From Elgaria multicarinata webbii (lineage: Eukaryota; Chordata; Lepidosauria; Squamata; Anguidae), in NCBI RefSeq assembly GCF_023053635.1, contig NC_086192.1, forward strand, positions 16,158,001-16,222,000: DNA of 64,000 nt, given 5' to 3'. How positions within the stretch are numbered: position 1 is the first letter of the stretch; each line of letters starts with the position of its first letter. The notes beneath the pieces are model-generated. The model made no database searches and was not told where the DNA came from. It worked only from the letters and a program-made list of their open reading frames with translations. The translations under genes and the position numbers were made by a program. Below, in pieces: positions 23,201-35,000 of the stretch.

Positions 23201-25999
23201 ATGTGCTGCTGCTGCTGCTGCCCCTTCAGGTCGAGAGGCCGGGGGCGGTGGAAGGCCTTCAGGTCCTTCTCCTCGCCGGCCTCGTGAGGCGTGGTCCGGA
23301 GCGCCGCGCTGGCAAACATCTCGGGCTCCTCGCGGCTGGGGCCTTCCTCCTTCCGGGTCCTGTCCGGATCCACGCGGCGGAAGGTCTCCTCGGCGGGGTA
23401 GTCGTTGAGGAACTGCACCAGCTCAGCCTCGTCCGAGTCTTCCTTCAGGAGATGCTTGATCTGGGTGGTGGGAAGGCGGCGGCCGGGCGGAAGAGGAGAA
23501 GGAGAGAGAAGTGGGAGAAGCGTGGGGCATAAACAGGCCAGGCAGGAAGGGGGCAATGCTCGGTGGAGGCTGGTGGCTCAGGTGTGAGTGGGGCATTGAA
23601 TCCGCTCCAGGTTTCGGTCTGAACAAGCCAAAACTCCAAAGAGCCACTAAACCAGCCTTCCTCAACCTGGGGCGCTCCAGATGTGTTGGACTGCCCCTCC
23701 CAGAATGCCCCAGCCTTCTGGGAGTTGCAGTCCAACACATCTGGAGCACCCCAGGTTGAGGAAGGCTGCTCTAAATGGTCAGGGGTCAGGGGAAGGGCTA
23801 TCTCAGGATTCCCAGAAGGCCAGATTTGACCCACGGACCTGTGGTTCCACACACTTTCAATACTGGGTAGACTTCTCTGCCCCCCCCCCCAATTTTTCCG
23901 CTTTTGACACGGCCGGTGGTCTTGCAAGCACCCAGGCCTCCATCACTCAAGATCGCAGCTCACCATCCCCTTTGCAGTAGGGGGGTCTCTTCCTGCCCTC
24001 CCCCAATCCCAAAACACCAACTCGTGATTATTATTTTTTTAACCTAACTTTTAAAGAGGATACGAAAGAAACGAAAAGGCCCACCGAGGGACAGCTTCAC
24101 AAAATGACCAACAATAACACAAATCCAGCCTCCTGCCTTTTAAATACAGAATTTAACCTAAAACATAAGACTGAACAAGGCCACGATAAAAAAATGAATT
24201 CCCAATTTGTTTGCTACTACGTGTGTGTATTCCATGAGACCAACGGCTCGTGTATTTCACGGCTCGCTCATTCCAAGACACGTTGAAAACACACTTTAAT
24301 TGTGAGAACCGTGTTTGTCCTACTAAGTCAATGAGAATCAAACATTTTGCTGCCCTCTGCCAAAAACCCGTCTTGACAACCGACATTCAGACCTTCAAAG
24401 GTCCAACTCGCTTGGCCCAATTTGGGCTGCAATACTACATACCCAGCTTTCTCCATTCTGGTTGGACTGCAATTCCCATTATTTTTCAGCCAGCATGTGA
24501 ACACACAACCACAGTTCTTAGTCACATAAGAACATCAGAAGAGCCCTGATGCTGGATCAGACCAAGGGTCCATCTAGTCCAGAGCTCTGTTCACACAGTG
24601 GGCGACCAGCCATTGGTATTCACGAAACACCAGTAGAAAATTAAGACTCATAAGATCATATTAAGTTTGCTTCTGGGGGAAGCCATGTTTTATCAATTCA
24701 GACAGGGAATTGATAAAACACAGGAACAGGACAGGAACAGAAGTGACTTCAAGGCACTGAGCTACTGGAATAAACAATTCTAGAAATTTCATTTTATTTA
24801 TTACATTTCCCTATCCCCCAATACCCAAAGCTGAGTGGCTTATTAAAACTCTAAAAATACAACATAATAATGGAAGATAAACCTATTTGCATAAGGAAAC
24901 ATAAAACATTTTTGCTCAAACAACAACAAAACCCGTTAAGACCCATTAAAAAAAATCTGATGCCGTGGCGTCCAATGCCTCAGAGCAAAGGCTTAACCTG
25001 GCGCCAGAAAGATGAGAATGGTGGCACCAGGCGGCTCTCAGTCCACAATTGGGGGGCCAACACCCAAAAGGCCCTGTGATTTTGTTACCATCCTCTGAGA
25101 CACCCTCGAAGGAGGCATTTGGATAAGGGCCTCAGGCGGTGATCACAGGGTACGGGTAAGTTCATGCCAGGAGATTCTCCTACGCAAGCTGAAATTTAGG
25201 AAGCCTGAGATGCAGAGGAACAGTAAAGGGCAAGAACCGGGGCGGGGGGGTCCTTTGATTGTAGCCGCATGAAGCTCGTTTGCACTGTTGGAAAGGTGCA
25301 GGAAAGGTGCTCAAGGGGAGGCAGAGCCCAGGCTCAGGAGGCCTTGGGGGGAGGGAGCACAGAGGAAAACTCAGGAGGGCTCTCCGTCTGCACATGCCAA
25401 GCTCTTACTGAGTGCTTCCTGGGGATCCCGGCGGCCTCTTCATTCTGCCAGGGGAGGCTCCGCTCCTCAGCCTCTCCCTGGGCGCCAGCAAAGGGCAACT
25501 CTCCCGCACGGGGCTGGGCCTCTTCTGGGGCTGCCAAGGAGCCTTCCGCCTCTGCTGCCTGAGGTGAGAGGATGGGGCAGGGCACGGGGAGCGATGAGGG
25601 GCGAGGGGAAGAAGTTGGAAGGCGCAGAGGGGCAGAAACCAGAAGACAGAGCCAAGATGAAGCAGTGGCCGCCGCAAAAGACGGCCGTGAAGGCGAGTGC
25701 CCCACAACCGCACCCATGCTCTGTACCGAGGGCACGCTTGCTTCCTCGCCCACCATTAACGCTTCCACAAATCGCTCGGCACTAAGTTGCGTCTGTCTAG
25801 TTACGGTTCAGGCACGTGCACGTCCCTCCCTATGCACGGGGCTGGAGCATAAGGCGCACACTTCCAAATGAGCAAACGGACGTAGTGGCTTCGTGAACCT
25901 AATGTTTTTTAAAAACTCCCGTAAGAGTGTGGGGGCCCAATCCAGATTGCACGCAGTGGTCCGGATCAGGCCCCCAGGCACTTACACAGGGGTTAAAAA

Positions 26000-26045
<46 letters not shown>

Positions 26046-29000
26046 GCACCAACAATGTACTTGGTGCTGTACTTGGTGCTATATAAAATGTATATTAGAT
26101 TGCTAAGTGACCATGCAGCTAAGGTTGCATCCAGTTGAGACCTGGGCCCGTCTGCATTCTCATCAACAGTGGTAAAATCACCCCCCTCTGTTTCATTTCC
26201 AGCACATCCCGAAATCCCTCTGGTGAAACATTGCAATCCTTCCTGCAGCCATGTGGCTCCGTGCCCACATTTTACACAGACCAAGAGCTATCGTGTATTG
26301 ATCCAATTTCCAAAGAAAAATCCAGATCCCTCTGGGGAGGGAGGCGCTTCTCGTTGAAATTCTGTGTTCCATTTATTGAGATGCGCTGACGGATCAATCC
26401 TTTCTATGCAATAACACGTTGTCTACGTGAGATATAACTTATCCCACACTGGAGGTATTCAAGAGGCAGCTGGACAACCATCTGTCAGAGATGCTTTAGG
26501 ATGGATTCCTGCACTGAGCAGGGGGTTGGATTCGATGGCCTTGTAGGCCCCTTCCAACTCTACTAACCTCCTGAGTGTTAGAGCAGTACGACAATGGAAT
26601 CAGTTACCTAGGGAGGTGGTGGGCTCTCCCACACTAGAGGCATTCCTGGACGGCCCTCTGTCAGGGATGCTTGAAGGTGGATTCCTGCATTGAGCAGGGG
26701 GTCAGACTCAATGGCCTTCTAACTCTACTATTCTATGATTCTATGAAGACCACTGTTCCATTTTGGCCACAGAATGGTCTGCTCCAAAATACAAGTTCGC
26801 AGGCCAGCCAGAGGTCTCTCTCTCTCTCTCTGTTTCTCTCTCTCTTTCTCAGCTTGGTTCCCTGAAATCCTATTTCTCCAATAACCCCACACCTAGGGTT
26901 ATCGGAAAAATCCACAACAGAATCAAGTGAGTTCAAATGTTTATGACTCCGACCCACAGATCCCACAAGCAGAGCAGCTTTCCCCTTATCAGGAGAAATC
27001 CACAGACTTGCAGACCATTTTCTTAACCTTCGGGAATGTTGCAGAAATCTCATTGTAGAAAAGTATGCAAAAACGAAATGTTTTTTTAATTTTAAAAAAA
27101 ACAGCCAAACATGTGCATTTCTCCCATGGGTTAAACTGTGAAAATGTGCATTTTGGGGAGGAAGGGGGAGGAATTGCGCATTCGTGCAAGACAAGTTTGC
27201 GTGAATTCGTATTTGCGCGAATTTGTGAGTGGAAAAACTCCCGACTCTGTCAATGGGCAGATGACGGAACGAAAGGCGCTTGACAACTGCCCGAGACGGA
27301 ACGGATGTTGCACGATCCGTGCATCGCTACCCACACGCCCACAAGGGGGGGGCTGGAGTTGCTGCCCCTATTCCCCAGTCACCCTGCTTGCTCCCTGGTT
27401 TGTAGCCATGGTGGGGATGAGAGGGAGGAGCAGGAGAATCCACAGCTGACTTGCTCCGTGGCTCTCCGTGGCCCTCCGCCTCTTCCCTCCCCAACAGCCC
27501 AACGGAGGGGGCTCTTGCCCTTTTGACCAGGGAGTAAAGGCGGCAGCAGCCCCAGAGGCAGGGAGGGGGAGTCACAGCTGGAAAGGGGTCACGGCGGCCC
27601 CCTCCCCTCCCGCTGCAGCCATCCCGCACCATTTGCTCGTCCGTCCTAATCAATACCGCTCGTTACGCCTGTGTAATTGCTACGCCCCAGAGCCAGGCAC
27701 GCTCCGCCACGCTTGGCCACCCTGCCCTTGAAGAGGGCACAAAGGAGACGCCCCTTCAGGCCGACGCAGCCTGGCAACCCGTCGCACTCCACGGATCCTG
27801 CCGTCCAGCTCTCTGTGAGCGCTGCCCTCTGTGACACAGCGTTAAAGGTTCTAGTCCACAATGTTTTTAAAAAGAAAAACATCTCTTCTGTTTCCCTGCG
27901 CTGATTAGACCTGCCCCCTGCCAAGCCTCCTCTTTTGACCTTCTTTGCTCCTTGTCTGTGGCATACGCCCAATCCTTGCCTTCCCACTGGGTCCTCTGAA
28001 TTGAGCTTCCATATTTGGAAGCAGTCTACCCACGAAATCCAGCTGAAAAGCAAATAGGTAGCAAACCAGGCTGAAGAACCTCTTTCAATCCAAGGTGCGG
28101 ATTCCATTTTAGAGAAGCGTTTGGAGCAGCCTTCCTCAACCTGGGACGCTCCAGATGTGTTGGACTACAACTCCCAGAATGCCCCAGCCAGCTGGCTGGG
28201 GCATTCTGGGAGATGCAGTCCAACTCATCTGGAGCGCCCCAGGTTGAGGAAGGCTGGTTTGGAGGCTGCATCCCAGTGTGGGCGCGCCCAGAGGTGAAAG
28301 AGGCAGAGCCAGAAACGCAATCCTACCAGGCTATTTTTGCTTAAAGCTCTTCCTGACAGTAACTATTTATTGATTAGCAATATTTATATACCACTTCTCA
28401 CTTGAAACAGATCCCAAAGCAGTTCACAAAAGAACAATAACAACGGAAAAGGTCAGATTTGTCCCTGGGCGGAAGGTTCTGCACCTTATTCACTCCGTCC
28501 ACCCAGAATTTGTGTACCTGGGGAAAGATTCAGGCCAGCCGGCAGGCACGTGCCCCTCCCTGCGATGGTGGGCGCACCTCGATTCTCGCCCCGTGGCGGC
28601 TGCAGTTCCCCATCTCAGCTTGACAGGGCAAGAGGCAGCCTTGGAAAGGTACGGTGGCGCATAACCAAAACGTGAGAGAGAAGGAAGGCGCGGGGGCCCA
28701 AATTTGGGGGCTGAGATTAGGGATGGACCGGTCTGGTAATTTTGCTCTCGGTCCAAAATTGCCTGATGGCGAACAAGAGCTTGATCAAATCTGGAACCAG
28801 CGCCAAAATGTCCAGAGAACAGTGCAGGGATATATTTATTTATTCCATTTATATTCCCTCCAAACGCCAGAGGCAGTTTGGGCCACAAACGCCCCATGCC
28901 CAGGAGAAGTGTGTAAGCTTCCAAGGGAGAATCGTGGCGCGCAATGCCAGAGTCGGTGGGGGGGGGAGAGTTGAAGGGCATCATCCTGCTGTGGAACGAG

Positions 29001-32000
29001 ACAAGAAAGCGTCCCGTGGTCCCGCAAAGCCCTTCAGATTCTTTGCGGCGTGAGCTTTCGCGAATTAAAGTCCGGATTCGTCAGACTCTTGGAAGAAGGG
29101 ACTCGAGAAAGCGTGCAAACGGAATCACCCTCCTCTGGTCTGAAGTGCGCTGGGTGCAAATGGGTCTCTGGGCCCCTTTGGCTGCCGCTCCTGGCAAGGC
29201 AGGAGGAAAAGAATCTCGGACAGGCAGCCACGGCGCGACCTAGAGAGCGAAGCCCCTTCCTAGGTGGAACCCATGACCCCGTTTCGGACCGCGCTACCAT
29301 CCTCCAACTCAGCGGGTCCTGTTTTCTTATGGCTCCGACGGGCAAGTTCCCTCCATGCCCCCTTTTGCCCTGGACCCTAAGCTGGTGCTGGCCTCCCGTC
29401 AGGGCCAAACCCAGCCCCAGAAATCAGGCCTCCTCCCCCTGCCTGACCCACGAGTTCCGTACGGTACCTCTGGCTCATTCCCAGGCTCGGAGATGGGTGA
29501 GGCCATTTTCTGCTCTGACGCGAGATCCAGGCTGCAAATGGAATATTTCGCTACAGGGCTTGTAAGTTAAAGGCAGAGTAGCAGCGGGGGGCAGCGGGGG
29601 AGGGGGGAGGACCGTGGCTTTTATTTGCATGGCCACACATCCCAGAGACACTTGCATGTGCTCAGACCTGCCTCGAGGCAGCTGTTTTTGAAACAGAATA
29701 TGCTGGGAGGGGGTCTCGTCACGAGGGAAAGAGGCCCTGTTCTGCCCCAGAAGGAAATCTATTCATTCCTCTCTACTCCAGAGCGCCTGAAGGAACAGTA
29801 AAGGCATGCCCCTGAGCATGGGCAGAGTGCCCGCCTGTCCTCGCCGTTGAGTAACATCACATTTCTCAAACAGGGGTCGGCAGCCCCCATCCCTGTCCCT
29901 GACCTCTGAAGATCCCTTCTCCCTTAATCTCACACAGAGCGCTCAGTGACTGAGAGGGGAAAGCACTCTGCACGCGCTTGAGTTAGCTTGTAGGCCCCAT
30001 AAAGGCCAACTCCAGAAACTCTGGTTATTTATTTAATAAAAGCAATTCATCATTAATGATATTTATGAATTGCTTACATTAATGGAAAATCTCAAAGCTC
30101 TGCACACAGGAATACAGTTTACGATTAGAATTAAATACTGTAGGTTATTACCGGGTACGGAAGACAAGGTTACCTTCCTGGGAATGCTTGTTGGATGTTT
30201 TCAATAGGTGCTGAAAACCCAAAAGAATTGGCACCATTCTAATTTCCATTGAGTTGGCAGTACAATACTATAGGCCCTGTTTCAAGCCATGATGGACCAG
30301 ACCTCTAGCATCCTGGGTACCACCATGAGGGCATCTCCTGAGGAGCACAGCAGGCAGGCAGAGGGTCAAGCGGTCTTTAAGTACCCTGGTCCTGAGCTGT
30401 CCAGGGCTTTGTAAACAAGGGCCAAACCCTGAAACCTGGCTCAGTAGAGGAACAGGCAGGCAGTGCAATTGACTCAGCCTAGGTGGGATAAGCTGGTGAG
30501 AAGCTGCAGTGGAGGCTGGTGGCTCCGATGCCTGTGGGGCAGTGAATCCGCTCCGGGTTTCAGTCCGAACCAGCCCAAAGTCTAAAGGAGCTCTCCAAGG
30601 TGCAAAGCTTCGGGTTTCAGTCCGAACCAGCCCGAAATCTAAAGGAACTCTCCAAGGTGCAAAGCTTTGGGTCTCAGTCCAAGCCAGTCTGAAGTCTAAA
30701 GGAGCTCTCCAAGGTGCAAAGCTTTGGGTCTCAGTCCGAACCAGTCTGAAGTCTAAAGGAGCTCTCCAAGGTGCAAAGCTTTGGGTCTCAGTCCAAACCA
30801 TTCCGAAGTCTAAAGGAGCTCTCCAAGGTGCAAAGCTTTGGGTCTCAGTCCGAACCAGTCTAAAGTCTAAAGGAGCTCTCCAAGGAGCAAAGCTTCGGGT
30901 CTCAGTCCAAGCCAGTCTGAAGTCTAAAGGAGCTCTCCAAGGTGCCAAGCTTTGGGTCTCAGTCCGAACTAGTCCGAAGTCTAAAGGAGCTCTCCAAGGT
31001 GCAAAGCTTCGGGTTTCAGTCCGAACCAGCCCGAAATCTAAAGGAGCTCTCCAAGGTGCAAAGCTTTGGGTCTCAGTCCAAACCAGCCCGAAATCTAAAG
31101 GAGCTCTCCAAGGTGCAAAGCTTTGGGTCTCAGTCCAAACCAGCCCGAAGTCTAAAGGAGCTCTCCAAGGTGCAAAGCTTCGGGTTTCAGTCCGAACCAG
31201 CCCGAAATCTAAAGGAGCTCTCCAAGGTGCAAAGCTTTGGGTCTCAGTCCAAACCAGCCCGAAATCTAAAGGAGCTCTCCAAGGTGCAAAGCTTTGGGTC
31301 TCAGTCCAAACCAGCCCGAAGTCTAAAGGAGCTCTCCAAGGTGCAAAGCTTTGGGTCTCAGTCTGAACCAGCCCGAAATCTAAAGGAGCTCTCCAAGGTG
31401 CAAAGCTTTGGGTCTCAGTCCAAACCAGCCCGAAGTCTAAAGGAGCTCTCCAAGGTGCAAAGCTTTGGGTCTCAGTCTGAACCAGCCCGAAATCTAAAGG
31501 AGCTCTCCAAGGTGCAAAGCTTCGGGTCTCAGTCCAAACCATTCCGAAGTCTAAAGGAGCTCTCCAAGGTGCAAAGCTTTGGGTCTCAGTGCGAACCAGT
31601 CCGAAGTCTAAAGGAGCTCTCCAAGGTGCAAAGCTTTGGGTCTCAGTCTGAACCAGCCCGAAATCTAAAGGAGCTCTCCAAGGTGCAAAGCTTTGGGTCT
31701 CAGTCCAAACCATTCCGAAGTCTAAAGGAGCTCTCCAAGGTGCAAAGCTTTGGGTCTCAGTGCGAACCAGTCCGAAGTCTAAAGGAGCTCTCCAAGGTGC
31801 AAAGCTTTGGGTCTCAGTCCAAACCAGCCCGAAGTCTAAAGGATCTCTCCAAGGAGCAAAGCTTTGGGTCTCAGTCTGAACCAGCCCGAAATCTAAAGGA
31901 GCTCTCCAAGGTGCAAAGCTTCGGGTCTCAGTCCAAACCATTCCGAAGTCTAAAGGAGCTCTCCAAGGTGCAAAGCTTTGGGTCTCAGTGCGAACCAGTC

Positions 32001-35000
32001 CGAAGTCTAAAGGAGCTCTCCAAGGTGCAAAGCTTTGGGTCTCAGTCTGAACCAGCCCGAAATCTAAAGGAGCTCTCCAAGGTGCAAAGCTTTGGGTCTC
32101 AGTCTGAACCAGCCCGAAATCTAAAGGAGCTCTCCAAGGTGCAAAGCTTTGGGTCTCAGTCTGAACCAGCCCGAAATCTAAAGGAGCTCTCCAAGGTGCA
32201 AAGCTTTGGGTCTCAGTCCAAACCATTCCGAAGTCTAAAGGAGCTCTCCAAGGTGCAAAGCTTTGGGTCTCAGTGCGAACCAGTCCGAAGTCTAAAGGAG
32301 CTCTCCAAGGTGCAAAGCTTTGGGTCTCAGTCCAAACCAGCCCGAAGTCTAAAGGATCTCTCCAAGGAGCAAAGCTTTGGGTCTCAGTCTGAACCAGCCC
32401 GAAATCTAAAGGAGCTCTCCAAGGTGCAAAGCTTTGGGTCTCAGTCCAAACCAGCCCGAAGTCTAAAGGAGCTCTCCAAGGTGCAAAGCTTTGGGTCTCA
32501 TTCCGAACTAGTCCGAAGTCTAAAGGAGCTCTCCAAGGTGCAAAGCTTCAGGTCTCAGTCTGAACCAGCCCAAAATCTAAAGGAGCTCTCCAAGGTGCAA
32601 AGCTTTGGGTCTCAGTCCGAACCAGTCTAAAGTCTAAAGGAGCTCTCCAAGGTGCAAAGCTTTGGGTCTCAGTCTGAACCAGCCCGAAGTCTAAAGGAGC
32701 TCTCCAAGGTGCAAAGCTTCGGGTCTCAGTCTGAACCAGCCCGAAGTCTAAAGGAGCTCTCCAAGGTGTGGAGCTCTGGGTTTCAGTCCGAACCAGTCCA
32801 AACTGGTTCGGACTGAAACCCGGAATGGATTCATTGCCCCACGGATATCAGAGCCACCAGCCTCCACATTCTGCACCAACTGAGTTACAAGTGATGAACT
32901 TACAAGTTCAACAGAGCTGTTGCTTACAACAGCCGGTGCTGTTAACTGCAGGTTTGTCGCTGCCCTTCAGGCGGGCTCTGGTGAACAATCGCCTCACAAA
33001 TTATTGCTCACCTCCAAACATTCTCATCTCGGCATCACCTGGCTTAATCTACCAGCAAATGAACTCCATCAAGAAGCTCCAGCACCCGTTCAACCTGAAC
33101 GCCTAGAAGGGCGGTCAGCCGACTGAAAGATGTGTTTACTTATTTTAGTGAATTAATTGGGTGCGTTTTAACCACTTCGGCGATTGCATTTCAATATATT
33201 CGCAGGCTGCTAAACCTCCATTGAGCCTCATTTTGGAGAAGAATATAAAAAGAAAAAAGAAAAGGAGAGGGAATAGAAGAATGGAGTACTTGGAGAAGGG
33301 TATGGCTGGCAAGAACCCGGAATGGGACACTCCTCCAGTGCAGCATTTGGTTGCAAGTGGCACATGTGTCTTTCCAATTTTAAAACTCTCAAATTTCATT
33401 CCCACTATTGGATATCTAAAATGATTTTTTTTTAAAAAAAAACACCACACACATTAAGGGTACAATCCTATGGATGCTTAGACCGGGAAAAGTCCTACAA
33501 CTCCCAGCTGTCTCCAGCCAGCAATACAGGCTTAGGAGTGCTGGGAGTTGTAGGACCTTTTCCGGTCTAAACATGCATAAGATTGTAGGACCTTTTCCAG
33601 TCTGAACATGCATAGGACTGTAGGATTTTTTCCGCCAAAACATGCATAGGATTGTCGGATTTTTTCTGCCAAAACATGAATAGGATTGTAGGCCTTTTTC
33701 TGTCTAAACCTGCATAGGATTGTGCTTTAACCCTTTAATTCTTACCGGTAAATCAAGGCAATAATATTAAGTGTTCACTTGCTGGTTGGCTGTTGGCATT
33801 TTCTACCTTCTCAAACCAATAGCATGCTAAATTGCTCTTCAAAACATCTCAGTTTTAAAGCGTTTACAAGCCAAGTTGAGGTTGTACCCTTCTCCTCCAA
33901 TTGTTAAGGAGTGAACGGCTCTTTCTATTCTCGTTCACCCCCCTCCACTGACCCACCCCCACCCCCCACAAATTCCTGCTGTTGGAAGAGAATTGAAAAT
34001 ATGCACGGATCCGGCACGTGCTTCTGCATGATGAAGAAAGCTGTCAGAAAAGTGACAAGGCGAGGAGAGAGTTTTGCTAATCTTTCAGGGAGGGGAGGGG
34101 GGACCAGATGGAAGAAAGCTGCCAGTCAAAAACAAAATCCAACCAAGTCCAGTCAGAAAGATGTCAGAAATAATTCCAACCTGCCTTCACCTACCTGGCA
34201 TCCTCCAGATGTTTTGGACTACAGCTCCTATCATCCCCAGTCAATAAGCATGCTGGCTGGGAATGATGGGGGTTGCTATCCAACACTGACAGAGAACATC
34301 ATTGCTGGGGACTACATGATCTCAGGGGTGCCCTCCGGCTACTCCAGGGCGAAAGCAGCCTGAGATTCAGGCTGTAAGCAAAGCGCACAGCTACGACGCC
34401 TCCCTAAAACAGATTCCCCCTAGGAGGCACCCTCTAGATATCTGTGACTGCAACTCCCATCATCTCTGGTCAGGGCGGACTCGGAATACTGCCTCCCCCC
34501 TGCCCGAGGAACCAGGCGTCAGCTGTTTGTGCAGCTAGGCCGATTTCGGACCCCGTCCAGGCAGGGGGGGGCAGGGGCTAGAGGGCCGCCCCCTGCGGCA
34601 CAGACCTCCCCGTCCTGTGACCCGGGCTTCTTCCTTGTTCAATAAAGGGAGACCGACCAGGCATTCGGCTTAGAAGCCCCGAAGGAAGGAGACGCGCTCT
34701 GCGTATGCGCAGAGTTCCCTGCGTTGTCCATGCAAGAGCCGCGGGAAGGGGGGGGCTGGCGCGGGGCTGCGCCTCCCCGGCATCGCGCTCGGGGCAGAGG
34801 CCCTGCTGCCCGGGGCGGGGGCCAAGCGAGAGGCGTCCCCCCCCCCCACCCCTGCGCCGGCCTCGGCAGAGGGCATCCGCGCCCGGGCGCGGGGCGAGCC
34901 GCGCAGCCGGAGCCGCATCGGGGCGCCGCGGGCAGGTGGCGCGACCCGGAGCCGGCTTCGGGTCCCGGGAAGGGAAGGGAAAGGAGGAGGCGGCGGCGGC

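Larger units (their letters stand above)
23769..28118 (-). other. SEPTIN4 intron, mostly repeats
   Basis: No exon was recognised. Holds an L2-type tail at 24523-24612, an (ATT)n run, tandem CR1 ends and an AT-rich dispersed element near 27060-27330. The GC-rich stretch 25280-25780 yields long overlapping frames on both strands without recognisable motifs. Confidence 0.55.

Noticed and set aside
24870-25785. GC-rich overlapping frames around 25280-25780 as a gene
   Set aside because: Frames are open on both strands, lack conserved motifs and lie within a SEPTIN4 intron.
30268-32630. 652-, 562- and 285-codon open frames as genuine genes
   Set aside because: They coincide exactly with the 57-bp array, exist on both strands, and consist only of the repeated unit.
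30556-32815. CRISPR array
   Set aside because: Units are contiguous 57-bp tandem repeats with no unique spacers, in a vertebrate intron.
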